A stretch of 64,000 nt of DNA from an uncultured Oscillospiraceae bacterium (GCA_902492895.1 CABUNG010000002.1:124001-188000), one strand, 5' to 3'; positions 40,206 through 49,096 are shown, numbered from the stretch's first letter. The notes: generated by a model from the sequence alone, not told the origin. Program-made: numbers and translations.

Positions 40206-41699
40206 ATGAAACGGAAAAGGATGCTGGCCCTGTTCGCCGCGGCCGGCCTGATAGGCGGGCTGGCCGCCTGCAAACCGGGAGAGCCCGCCGTAAAGGAGCC
40301 GACGGAATACCTCAACGGCGATATCGGCAAAACCGAGGCCGTTCTGAAGGCCGACACCGGGATCAAACACCAGGTGGTCAAAAATTTCGGCGTATCCGGC
40401 GCCTGGTGGTCCACTGGTATCGGTGACCGGGAAACCATGGATGAAATCCTGGCCCTGCTGTTTACCGATAAGGGCATTGCCCTGAACACCTACCGTCACA
40501 ACGTCGGCGGCGGCCGGGAGGGTGGCCCGCTTGCCGATGATAAGTCGGGCCCCGATCCCTGGCGCGCGGTGCCCTGCCCGCTGAAGGCCGACGGGACAAT
40601 CGATCTGAACGCGGACGCAAACGGCTGGACGGTGCTCCAAAAAATACGGGATCTGGGTACGGTGGATACCGTCGTCCTGTTCATGAACAGTCCGCCCGAA
40701 AGCATGACGGTCAACGGCAAAACCTACAACGATCCCACGGGCAGCAACCTCCGCCCCGATTGCACCGAAGCCTACGCGGCTTTCTGTGCCGACGTGGCCG
40801 AGGCGTATTTGAACGCCGGGATCCCGGTCAAATACATCAGCCCGGTCAACGAGCCCCAGTCCCAGTGGGACGCCGGCTGGCAGGAGGGCTGCCACTACAC
40901 GACGGACGAAATCCTGAAGCTGACCCGGCTGGTCATCGCCCAACTGAACGGGCGGAACCTGCCCGTCAAGGTCAGCGTCAACGAGTCCGCCCAGTACGGC
41001 AACCGGGAGTATGTCCATGACTTCTATAAAACCCTGCTCTCGGACGACGCGATCTATCCCTATATCGACCATTTCGCGGCCCACGCGTATTTCGCTACCG
41101 ATAAAATCCGGACGGCGCTGTATAACTGGACGCAGAAGACCGCCGGAGACCTGGGGAAGCAGGCGCTGCCGATTTATCAGACGGAATTCGCCGCCTGGGC
41201 CCCGGACAACGAGGCGCTGACGGTGGAGAAACGGATCACGATGACGGGCCGGGCCTTGTATGAGGATCTTACCCATCTGCAGGTGGAGGCCTGGGATTAT
41301 TTTGCGGCCCTTTCCCGCGGCCCCGACTCGCTGATCATGGTCAACGACACCGACGCCGGCAAATACTGGCCAACGAAGCATATGTGGGCGATCGGGAACT
41401 ATTCGAAATTCATCAAGGGATACACCCGGGTGGACGTGGAGGAAACCGGGCTGCCGGAGGGCGTCATGGGGTCGGCCTACCTCGCCCCGGACGGCAAAAA
41501 GCTGGTTTTCGTGGCGGTCAATGAGAACGCGGCCGGGCAGACCGTCACCCTCGCGGGCGTGCCGGAAGGCGCTTGGAGCGAGGTATATGAAACCTCGATG
41601 GACCGCACCTGCGAGACCTCCAAGGGCTTCATGAAAGCGGACGCGGGCTATGAACTGCCTCCGTATTCGGTCACCACCTTTGTTTTTCAACTGGCCTAA
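40206..41699 (+). CDS. Glycoside hydrolase family 30 lipoprotein
   Basis: A 497-aa paralogue of the preceding gene with a lipoprotein signal (MKRKRMLALFAAAGLIGGLA, lipobox LAAC), so it is tethered outside the membrane. The catalytic Glu residues sit in NEPQ (near 214) and IYQTEFAAW (near 325). The stretches PDPWRAVPCPLKADGTIDL and NSPPESMTVNGKTYNDPTGS are nearly identical to those of the neighbour, showing tandem duplication. The ribosome site is GGAAGGATG, rather far from the ATG. Confidence 0.88.
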   Translation: MKRKRMLALFAAAGLIGGLAACKPGEPAVKEPTEYLNGDIGKTEAVLKADTGIKHQVVKNFGVSGAWWSTGIGDRETMDEILALLFTDKGIALNTYRHNVGGGREGGPLADDKSGPDPWRAVPCPLKADGTIDLNADANGWTVLQKIRDLGTVDTVVLFMNSPPESMTVNGKTYNDPTGSNLRPDCTEAYAAFCADVAEAYLNAGIPVKYISPVNEPQSQWDAGWQEGCHYTTDEILKLTRLVIAQLNGRNLPVKVSVNESAQYGNREYVHDFYKTLLSDDAIYPYIDHFAAHAYFATDKIRTALYNWTQKTAGDLGKQALPIYQTEFAAWAPDNEALTVEKRITMTGRALYEDLTHLQVEAWDYFAALSRGPDSLIMVNDTDAGKYWPTKHMWAIGNYSKFIKGYTRVDVEETGLPEGVMGSAYLAPDGKKLVFVAVNENAAGQTVTLAGVPEGAWSEVYETSMDRTCETSKGFMKADAGYELPPYSVTTFVFQLA

Positions 41700-41766
41700 C
41701 CAGCGTACGGAAGAATCGGTTTAAAAACAGAAGGAGGCATGCGGCATCAGAAGCATAATCAGACGA

Positions 41767-43473
41767 ATGCTGGCCCTGCCGGCGGCGGCTGCCGTTCTGT
41801 GGGCAGCCGCCGGCTGCCGGCAAGGGGGGGATCCGGCGAGCGCTTTCCCGGACACCTCTTTATCAGACGAATCCCGGCCGGGGGACGGTTCCGCTGGGGG
41901 AGGGGAGCCGTCGGGCGGAAGCATCCCAGGGGACCCTGCGCCGGGGAACAGCCAGTCCGAAAGCCAGCTCAGTTCTTCGCCCGGCGGGCCGTCTTCGGAA
42001 AACCCATCCTCCGGGCGTCCCACGTCAGACAATCCGGCATCGAGTACCCCTCCGCCGGATCATTCATCCTCGGGAAGCACACTGGAAGTCCTCAATAACG
42101 GGGTCAAGGCCGGCAGCGCGGTCCTGCGGGCCAAGACAGGCGTCAAACACCAGGTTGTCAAAAATTTCGGCGTATCCGGCGCCTGGTGGTCGACCGGTAT
42201 CGGCGGCCGGGCGGCAATCGATGAGATTCTGGCCCTGCTCTTCACCGATCGCGGCATCGCGCTGAATACCTATCGTCAGAACGTCGGCGGCGGCCGGGAG
42301 GAAGGCCCCTTGAACGACAGCCGCACCGGCCCCGATCCCTGGCGCGCGGTGCCCTGCCCGTTGAAGGCCGACGGGAGCATCGACATCACGGCCGACGCGA
42401 ATGGCTGGACGGTGCTGCAGAAAATCATGGCCCTGGGGACGGTGGAGGATGTCGTCCTGTTCATGAACAGCCCGCCGGCCGGGATGACCGTGAACGGCAA
42501 AACCTATAATCCCGCGTCGGGCAGCAACCTCCGCCCCGCGTGCTATAACCAATATGCGGTCTATTGTGCCGACGTGGCCGAGGCCTATCGGAAGGCCGGC
42601 ATCCCCGTCCGGTACGTCAGCCCGATCAACGAGCCGCAGTGGCAGTGGAGCGACGGCTGGCAGGAGGGCTGCCATTATGAACCGGAGGAGGCCCTGCGGC
42701 TGACCCGGCTGGTCGTCGCGGAGCTGAACAGGCGGCGGCTGCCGGTCAAAATCAGCGTCAACGAATCCGCTGAATACCGGGATAACCGCTACACCTACCA
42801 ATTCTATGAATCCCTGCTGTCGGACAGCACGGTCTATCCCTATCTCGACCATTTCGCGGTGCACGGCTATTCCGCGAATGCGCAGATCCGCTCCGATCTG
42901 TACGCCTGGACCCAAACCATCGCCGGCCGGCTGGGGAAAACGGCCCTGCCGGTGTATCAATCGGAATACGCCGCCTGGCAGGCGGATACGAATCTGTCGG
43001 CCGCCGAGCGGCTGACCATGACGGCGACGGCCCTGCACGAGGATCTGACCCTGCTGAATGTGTCCTCCTGGGATTATTTTGCGGCGGTGGCCCGGGGTGC
43101 CGACGGCCTGATCGTGGTCAACGACACCAGACCTGCGTACTATGCGGTCACCCGGCATTTCTGGGCGATCGGGAACTATTCCAAATTTATCAAGGGGTAT
43201 ACACGGGTGGACGTGGAGGAAACCGGGCTGCCGGATGGCGTCATGGGGTCGGCCTACCTCGCCCCGGACGGCCGGAAGCTGGTTTTCGTGGCCGTCAATG
43301 CGGATGCGGGCGATCGGACCGTGACCCTTTCGGGCCTTCCGGCCGGATGCGAGGGAGAGGTGTACGAGACGTCCATGCAGCGCACCTGCGAAACCGCCAA
43401 GGGCATCATGAAGGCGGACAACGGCTATGTGCTGCCCGCCCAGTCGGTGACCACTTTTGTTTTTCCGCTGTAA
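41767..43473 (+). CDS. Glycoside hydrolase family 30 lipoprotein with long Ser/Gly/Pro linker, odd start
   Basis: The third GH30 paralogue. From the ATG at 41767 it has 568 residues: a short hydrophobic segment with lipobox AAGC, a low-complexity Ser/Gly/Pro linker (about 20-108), then the catalytic domain with NEPQ (near 288) and YQSEYAAW (near 399). The linker lifts the enzyme off the membrane. The start is unusual: the strong site AGAAGGAGG (41730-41738) is 28 bp upstream, and the first ATG behind it (41739) is in another frame. Reading the coding frame from the ATC at 41746 would add IRSIIRR, the basic region the signal peptide otherwise lacks. Either a rare ATC start or a one-base frameshift near 41742-41746 is likely. 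Confidence 0.82.
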   Translation: MLALPAAAAVLWAAAGCRQGGDPASAFPDTSLSDESRPGDGSAGGGEPSGGSIPGDPAPGNSQSESQLSSSPGGPSSENPSSGRPTSDNPASSTPPPDHSSSGSTLEVLNNGVKAGSAVLRAKTGVKHQVVKNFGVSGAWWSTGIGGRAAIDEILALLFTDRGIALNTYRQNVGGGREEGPLNDSRTGPDPWRAVPCPLKADGSIDITADANGWTVLQKIMALGTVEDVVLFMNSPPAGMTVNGKTYNPASGSNLRPACYNQYAVYCADVAEAYRKAGIPVRYVSPINEPQWQWSDGWQEGCHYEPEEALRLTRLVVAELNRRRLPVKISVNESAEYRDNRYTYQFYESLLSDSTVYPYLDHFAVHGYSANAQIRSDLYAWTQTIAGRLGKTALPVYQSEYAAWQADTNLSAAERLTMTATALHEDLTLLNVSSWDYFAAVARGADGLIVVNDTRPAYYAVTRHFWAIGNYSKFIKGYTRVDVEETGLPDGVMGSAYLAPDGRKLVFVAVNADAGDRTVTLSGLPAGCEGEVYETSMQRTCETAKGIMKADNGYVLPAQSVTTFVFPL

Positions 43474-43603
43474 GCCGTGTCTGAAAAGGCTTTGATTTGG
43501 GAACGGGAGGTGTTGTTTGGGGTTGATGAACCGAAACCGGCGGGCGCCGGTACCCACGGATCGACGGATGTCATACCCATTTTTGAGGAATGAGGTGTCA
43601 AGA

Positions 43604-45172
43604 ATGAAAAAAGGATTGTCTCTGGTTTTCACGGCGATGCTGCTGGCGGCCATGCTGCTGACGGGCGGGATGTCCGCCCTGGCGGAAACGGAGCCGGACA
43701 GCGCCAAATCGGTGCTGGATATCTCTTATCTGACCAAGAACCAAGCCCTCGGCAGCTCCACGGGGGCGGTCGTGTATCAGGATCAGGCTTTTGACGACAG
43801 CAAACTCAAGCTGTCCTGTGTCACCGCAGGAGAGAAGGACTGGCTTAAATATGAGTATGGCGGCTGGTTCAACGGCCTGCTCGTGGATCTGAATAAGGCG
43901 AAAAGCCAGGACCCGGTCAAAGGCATCACCGATTGGACGGGTGCCACGGCCGTCTGGTTTTATGTGGATGCTGAAAATGGCGCCACGCTGGATCTGCAGC
44001 TGCGGGCGGCCAAAGGCGAGGATACCGGGTTTTTCTCCAGCAAGAACGCGGGCGTGAAATACTACTATCAGGACGAGCACGGCCTCGTTCCCGTCACCCT
44101 GGCCAACGACAACAACGACTGGGGGCATATTTCCCTGGCCGAGGGCTATGAAGGCTGGGTCGGTGTGGAGCTGGCGAATTTCGCCTGCGGCTCCGGCCAT
44201 TTGACAGACCAGAACCTCGCCGGCTATCTGGGCAACGTCACGGGCGTCGGCTTCTATGCGGAAAAAACGTGTTTAGTGCGCGATGTCCGGGTGGCCGGCG
44301 TCGCGAAGGGCCTGGAAGATCTGAACGAACCGGTGGTTCCGGCGGACGTGTCGCCTGACGATGCCAAGCCGGTGACGGATTTCTCCTATCTGCCCCAGAA
44401 CCGGGATCTGACGCTGGCGGACGGCCTCGGCGGCCTCGACGGCACGGCGGTGACATCCAAGGATCTGGTGGTGTCTGCGTCGGTCGAGGACGGAAAAGCC
44501 TGGCTGCATTACAAACGGAACACCACCACCTGGAATGCCGGGATTTATGTGGATCTGCTGAACGCCGCGGCTGCGGGAAAAGCCGTAACCGATTGGACTG
44601 GCGCGGAAACCCTCTGGTTTTACGCCAAGACGGAAGGGGATACCTATTTCAATATCGTGGCGGCTGTGGACAACGAATACAGCGGCGAGGTTCAGGGGTA
44701 TTTCCACAGCGAAGGCGCGGGTTTGATCTACTATGTGGAGGAAAACGATGCGTTTGTGGAGAAAACCACCACCGAAGATACCTGGAAGCATATGTTCCTT
44801 CCGGCCGGGTATGAAGGCTGGGTCGGCTTCGACTTGTCCCAGATGATCTGCCGCTCCGGGCATTTGAAGGAGCAGAACTTCGCCGCCCATCTGGGCGATG
44901 TGTACGGCATCGGCTTTTATATGGAAGGCGGCGCACTGGCGGCAACCGATTTCCGCGCGGATGGCATCGCCCGCGGACTTGAAGAAGGCCAGGGCGGCAC
45001 TTCCAGCACCGGCTCGGATACCAGTGGCTCCGGCAGTACCGGCTCCAACGGCGGCTCCGGCGCTCCCCAAACGGGCGTCCCCTTTGCCCTGCTTCCGGCG
45101 GCGCTGGTTCTGGCGGCGGGTGCCGCCCTTGTGGTCCTGCGCCGGCCGAAGGCCGCAGGAAAGTTCCGATAA
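43604..45172 (+). CDS. Secreted protein with two copies of an unrecognised beta-rich domain and sortase-like C-terminus
   Basis: A 522-aa protein with signal peptide (cut near ALAET), two tandem domains of about 215 residues (about 35-250 and 268-470), a Gly/Ser linker, and GAPQTGVPF followed by a hydrophobic segment and RRPKAAGKFR, which resembles an LPXTG-type anchor. Each domain repeats the order F-Y-L-x-x-N, ITDWTGATAVWFYVDAENG, a DNE/NDN turn, and YEGWVGVELANFACGSGHL. The style resembles a carbohydrate-binding module, but I recognise no family. GAGGTGTCAAG precedes the ATG. It is close kin to the next gene. Confidence 0.75.
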   Translation: MKKGLSLVFTAMLLAAMLLTGGMSALAETEPDSAKSVLDISYLTKNQALGSSTGAVVYQDQAFDDSKLKLSCVTAGEKDWLKYEYGGWFNGLLVDLNKAKSQDPVKGITDWTGATAVWFYVDAENGATLDLQLRAAKGEDTGFFSSKNAGVKYYYQDEHGLVPVTLANDNNDWGHISLAEGYEGWVGVELANFACGSGHLTDQNLAGYLGNVTGVGFYAEKTCLVRDVRVAGVAKGLEDLNEPVVPADVSPDDAKPVTDFSYLPQNRDLTLADGLGGLDGTAVTSKDLVVSASVEDGKAWLHYKRNTTTWNAGIYVDLLNAAAAGKAVTDWTGAETLWFYAKTEGDTYFNIVAAVDNEYSGEVQGYFHSEGAGLIYYVEENDAFVEKTTTEDTWKHMFLPAGYEGWVGFDLSQMICRSGHLKEQNFAAHLGDVYGIGFYMEGGALAATDFRADGIARGLEEGQGGTSSTGSDTSGSGSTGSNGGSGAPQTGVPFALLPAALVLAAGAALVVLRRPKAAGKFR

Positions 45173-45208
45173 GCCTTTCGAGAATAAGAAAGCAATGGGG
45201 TGTGGTCT

Positions 45209-46270
45209 ATGAAAAAAGCGTTTCGCTGGATTTCCATTTGCGCAGCGTTGCTCATGCTGGTGTGCGTGATGGCGCCCGCAGCGCTCGCGGCCGATAAACC
45301 GGACGATGCGACGCCGGTGGTCGATTTCACCTACCTGCCGGAAGGGCAGGAGCTGACTCTGGCAAACGATATCGGCGGATTTATGGGGATACAAATGGTC
45401 ACGTCCAAGGATTTGGTCGTTTCCAAGGTCAAAGAGGGCGGCAAAGAGTGGCTGCTGTACCACCGCAACAACAAGAACTGGAACGGCGGCATCTATCTGG
45501 ACCTGATCCGGGCCAAGGCCAAGAAGAAGGCCGTGACCGACTGGACGGGCGGCACCACCCTCTGGTTTTACATCAAAGCCGCGGGAGATGCCTACCTCAA
45601 CGTGGTGCTCGCGACAGACAACGAGGATTCCGGGGATGTGCAGGGCTTTTTCGACAGCGAGGTGGCCGGGGTGAAATACCTTTTGGAGGAAAACGGCGCG
45701 TTTGTCGAGAAAACCACCACCGAGGACACCTGGAAGCATATGTTCATCGCCTCGGGATACGAGGGATGGGTGGGCTTTGACCTGTCCCAGATGAACTGCC
45801 GTTCCTCGCACCTGAAAAGCCAGCGCATCGCCGACCATCTGAACGCCATATACGGCGTGGGGCTCTATATGGAAGGCACGGATGTCTATATCCGGGATAT
45901 CCGGGTGTCGGGTGTGAAAGCCAAGATCGGAGCGGCGGATCCCACCACCGCGCCTCCTCCTGCGACAAAACCACCTACGGCGCCCCCCGCCGATTCCTCT
46001 GCGACGGCGGCGCCGCCTCCCAGTTCCGACGCGACAACGGCGGATTTGTCGTCCGCTGTGGATAGAACGACTGCGGCCGGCGTCTCCTCCGGCCTCGCGA
46101 GCGATCCGGATGACGGGGAAGAGAAGGCGGGCCTGCCGGTTGCGCTGATCGTCCTCCTCTGCGTGCTGGGCGCGGGGGCTGTGGCGGTCGTCGTGATCTT
46201 CCTCATCAAACGGTCCAAGGGCGGCACGCCGCCGTCGGGGACGCCGGATGCGGATGGTAGGGACGTGTAA
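45209..46270 (+). CDS. Secreted single-domain relative of the preceding protein, membrane-anchored
   Basis: A 353-aa protein with signal peptide (cut near ALAAD), one copy (about 30-230) of the domain found twice next door, a Pro/Thr/Ser/Ala linker (about 240-300), and a C-terminal membrane helix (VALIVLLCVLGAGAVAVVVI) with a basic tail. The domain is about 60% identical by eye to the second domain of the neighbour, including the shared string AFVEKTTTEDTWKHMF and GYEGWVGFDLSQM. Function is probably glycan binding at the cell surface; this is inferred from the locus. Confidence 0.75.
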   Translation: MKKAFRWISICAALLMLVCVMAPAALAADKPDDATPVVDFTYLPEGQELTLANDIGGFMGIQMVTSKDLVVSKVKEGGKEWLLYHRNNKNWNGGIYLDLIRAKAKKKAVTDWTGGTTLWFYIKAAGDAYLNVVLATDNEDSGDVQGFFDSEVAGVKYLLEENGAFVEKTTTEDTWKHMFIASGYEGWVGFDLSQMNCRSSHLKSQRIADHLNAIYGVGLYMEGTDVYIRDIRVSGVKAKIGAADPTTAPPPATKPPTAPPADSSATAAPPPSSDATTADLSSAVDRTTAAGVSSGLASDPDDGEEKAGLPVALIVLLCVLGAGAVAVVVIFLIKRSKGGTPPSGTPDADGRDV

Positions 46271-46272
46271 GG

Positions 46273-47904
46273 ATGAAACGCCTTTGTGTGTTCTTGGCGG
46301 TGTGTTTGATGTGTACGGTATTGAGTCCCGCGGCCGGGGCCGATACGGCCTTTGGCCTGGCTTCGATTTTCGGTGACGGCATGGTGCTGCAGCAGGGCCG
46401 CCCGGTTCAGGTGTTCGGGTTCGGCCGGGACGGCGAGACCGTCGCCCTCACTCTGAAAAAAGGGAACGCCGTCGTGGAAAGCCGGACCGCCGCCGTCAGC
46501 GGCGGCCGGTGGTCCGCGGAATTGCCCGCGCAGGCCGGTTCCTTTGACGAATACCGCCTGGAAGCTGCCTGCGGAAACGCCGTGAAGGCGGTGGATCATC
46601 TGGTGTTCGGCGAGGTATGGGTGGCCGGCGGTCAATCGAATATGGAATGGACCCTGGGCAAGGCGGCCGAGGCCGCGGAGTGGGAGAAAACGACGCATGA
46701 CGGACGGGTGCGGTTTTTCGTGACCCTCGATTCGGGGCATGCCGATCCGCAGGCCGATTCAGCCGGTTACTGGCTTGTTTCGGGCAGCTGGGATGCCGCC
46801 AAGCGGTGTTCGGCCATCGGGTACATGTTCGCCTATCGGCTGAGCGAGACCCTGGGAGTCCCGGTCGGTGTCGTCAATACGGCGCAGGGGGCGACCCGGC
46901 TGTGCACCTGGCTCGGCCGGGAGACGGCAGAGGCGCATCCGGATTTCAAAACCCTGGTGACAACCCGGATCCACCCTGGGGCCGACGACGGCACCTGGGA
47001 CTCCCTGGGGAGGTTTTACAACTCCCGCATCGCGCCTCTGCGCGGGTATCAGGCGGCCGGCATCCTGTGGTATCAGGGGGAGGCCGATATCGAGCGGGGA
47101 AACCCCGAGGTGCTGCGGCAGGGGATCCCGCTTCTGGTGGAGGATTGGAGCGCTGTTTTCGGAGACGGTGCCGCCAGGATACCCTTTCTGTCGGTGCAGC
47201 TCGCCTCCTTTAGTTACCGGAGCGACTATCTCGAGGGGAGCGGCTATACCGGCGGGGCGGACGGCACCATCGTGCCCATGGGCAATTTTCTCATGAATCA
47301 GGGGGTCGAGCAGGCCGCCGCCTTCGGTAAGGCCTTATCCGTCCCGATCTACGATGTGCCGGTCAAGCTCAGCGAAATCCATCCCCCCGATAAAGGGCCG
47401 GTGGCCGTCAAGCTGCTGGATGCCGCTCTGGGGATGGTATACGGCAAAAAGGAGCTGTACAGCGGACCGAAACCGGTCTCCGCTACGTTTGACGGATCGA
47501 CCGTGGAGGTGGTTTTCGACAACGTCGGGGACGGGCTGAAGCTTGCCGCCGGCGAGACGCTCCAAGGCTTTCGCCTGGGCGGGACCGCCGTGCAGGCGGC
47601 CATCCGCGGAACCCATACCGTATCCATTCCGGCTGCGGACGGGTCTGTGTCGGACGTTTCCTTGGCGTTCGCTACGAGAAATCAGGACGCCAATCTGGTG
47701 AACAGCGGCGGATATTATCCGCTGGCGTTCCAGATGCCGGTCGAACGGGTGGAGAAGCATCCCGGTGCCGCCGCGCTGATCCGGCCGGCCGATAAGCCCG
47801 GACCCAAACGCGTGGGTCCGCTCCCGTATATCCTGTGCGCGCTGGGCATCGCCGCAGAAGGGCTCGCCCTCGTTTTCCTGCTGCGAAAGAAGGGTCGGGC
47901 TTGA
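46273..47904 (+). CDS. Sialate O-acetylesterase-like SGNH hydrolase, membrane-anchored
   Basis: A 543-aa protein with a signal peptide (cut near AAGAD), an N-terminal beta domain (FGDGMVLQQGRPVQVFGFGR), the SASA/SGNH hydrolase core with the nucleophile Ser in VAGGQSNMEW (near 121), GVVNTAQGATRLCTWL, WYQGEAD (near 270) and a catalytic His in LSEIHPPDKGPVAVK, and a C-terminal membrane helix (GPLPYILCALGIAAEGLALV) absent from most family members. Family enzymes remove acetyl groups from sialic acids or from plant hemicelluloses. Placed at the end of the locus, it probably deacetylates the glycan before or during cleavage. It starts 2 bp after the previous stop. Confidence 0.82.
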   Translation: MKRLCVFLAVCLMCTVLSPAAGADTAFGLASIFGDGMVLQQGRPVQVFGFGRDGETVALTLKKGNAVVESRTAAVSGGRWSAELPAQAGSFDEYRLEAACGNAVKAVDHLVFGEVWVAGGQSNMEWTLGKAAEAAEWEKTTHDGRVRFFVTLDSGHADPQADSAGYWLVSGSWDAAKRCSAIGYMFAYRLSETLGVPVGVVNTAQGATRLCTWLGRETAEAHPDFKTLVTTRIHPGADDGTWDSLGRFYNSRIAPLRGYQAAGILWYQGEADIERGNPEVLRQGIPLLVEDWSAVFGDGAARIPFLSVQLASFSYRSDYLEGSGYTGGADGTIVPMGNFLMNQGVEQAAAFGKALSVPIYDVPVKLSEIHPPDKGPVAVKLLDAALGMVYGKKELYSGPKPVSATFDGSTVEVVFDNVGDGLKLAAGETLQGFRLGGTAVQAAIRGTHTVSIPAADGSVSDVSLAFATRNQDANLVNSGGYYPLAFQMPVERVEKHPGAAALIRPADKPGPKRVGPLPYILCALGIAAEGLALVFLLRKKGRA

Positions 47905-48019
47905 ACCGCGCCTCGTCGTAAAAAACACAGGACGGCCGGTCCGGCCCATAGTGAAAAACCGCGCCTTATCGGCGTATACGGTTTCAGCGCCGTTTCCGTT
48001 CGAAAACGGATGTTATCGC

Positions 48020-48055
48020 AAAAGAGCCAGCGGACAAAAGTCCGCCGGCTCTTTT
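48020..48055 (+). terminator. Terminator of the carbohydrate locus
   Basis: A 16-bp stem (48020-48035 with 48040-48055) with one mismatch, loop AAAA, ending in CTTTT. A good U run is present in both directions, so it may also end the LysR gene transcript coming from the other strand. Confidence 0.9.
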
Positions 48056-48090
48056 GCGTCTGATACAGTCGGGGGAGGCCTGGGGAGCGA

Positions 48091-48981
48091 TCATTCCGTT
48101 AGGGCTTTCGCCATTTCCACGAATTGCAGCACATCCTGAGGGGCGTCGGCACTGTAAAGCAGCCCGTAGGGGATGCTGTATTCCCAATTGACGGGGATGG
48201 AGACGAGCGCGGGATGCACTTCGCTCCAGCATTCGATGGTCAGCAAAACCTTCCCTGTTTCGGCGCAGTGGTTGAAGACGGATAAGTCGTAGAATGGAGG
48301 GGTGTCCTCGATGCGGATCTGCGGGTGATGCTTTTCCAAATCGTTCCGCAGAAAATCGTTCACGCCCGAGTCTCCCCGCTTGACCATCATCAGCGTCTCG
48401 CCGTATAAGTCTTGGATATCCAGCCTTTTTTTGCCCGCCAGGCGGTGTTCACTGGATACCGCCACCATTTTTTTATATCGGCCGAGCGGAAGAAAACGGC
48501 AGCGCGCAAGCCAGGCCTTGGAATCGCACACCCCGATCAGAAAATCGAATTTCTCCCCCAATTTTTCGATTTCCGACAGGATGCCCTCGTGATTGTCCTC
48601 AAACGGAACGAGGTGCAGCTTGTAGTCGGGAAAATCCTTGTTCACCCGATACCACACATCCATGAAAGGCTTGGCCGGATTGAGCAGTGATGTGCCCACA
48701 CAAAAGGTGGTGTCGCAGTCCGATACCGCCTTTTTCGCTTCGGCTACGGATTTTTTGGAATAGTCTATCATGAATTTTGCGTCGCGATACACCATGTGTC
48801 CCGCTTTTGTGAGCCGGACCCCCGCGTGGGACCGGTCGATCAGCTTCAATTCCAGATGGTTTTCGAGCGCATTGATCTGCTTCATAACCGCGGTGGAAGA
48901 GATATACAGCCGTTCCGCCGCCTTGGTCAGGCTACCGCAGTCCGCGACGGCTATCAAGGTGTCTAAGAGGGGATTGTACAT
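48091..48981 (-). CDS. LysR-family transcriptional regulator
   Basis: A 296-aa regulator with the N-terminal LysR helix-turn-helix (TLIAVADCGSLTKAAERLYI, then SSTAVMKQINALENHLELKL) and a C-terminal effector domain of the periplasmic-binding-protein fold. The ATG at 48981 has GGAGGTGTTGTC upstream, which decides against the longer frame to 49029. It is divergent from the five-gene redox operon and most likely controls it in response to a small molecule such as a quinone or an aldehyde; the ligand is unknown. Confidence 0.9.
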   Translation of the reverse strand: MYNPLLDTLIAVADCGSLTKAAERLYISSTAVMKQINALENHLELKLIDRSHAGVRLTKAGHMVYRDAKFMIDYSKKSVAEAKKAVSDCDTTFCVGTSLLNPAKPFMDVWYRVNKDFPDYKLHLVPFEDNHEGILSEIEKLGEKFDFLIGVCDSKAWLARCRFLPLGRYKKMVAVSSEHRLAGKKRLDIQDLYGETLMMVKRGDSGVNDFLRNDLEKHHPQIRIEDTPPFYDLSVFNHCAETGKVLLTIECWSEVHPALVSIPVNWEYSIPYGLLYSADAPQDVLQFVEMAKALTE

Positions 48982-49001
48982 GACAACACCTCCAAAGTCA
49001 T

Positions 49002-49018
49002 AAACTTTTAGTTTATAC
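49002..49018. promoter_or_regulatory. Candidate LysR operator in the divergent promoter region
   Basis: ATAAACT-TTT-AGTTTAT, a perfect 7-bp inverted repeat with a T-N11-A core, sits 21 bp before the LysR start and about 45 bp before TATAGT (49061-49066), the -10 of the divergent operon. That operon has no good -35 box, which fits activation. Confidence 0.6.
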
Positions 49019-49096
49019 AACGATATCATATCGGAGATTCCCTGTCAACGCCGAGGATGGTATAGTAAACGCAGAAACAGAGACGGAGATGATGGA

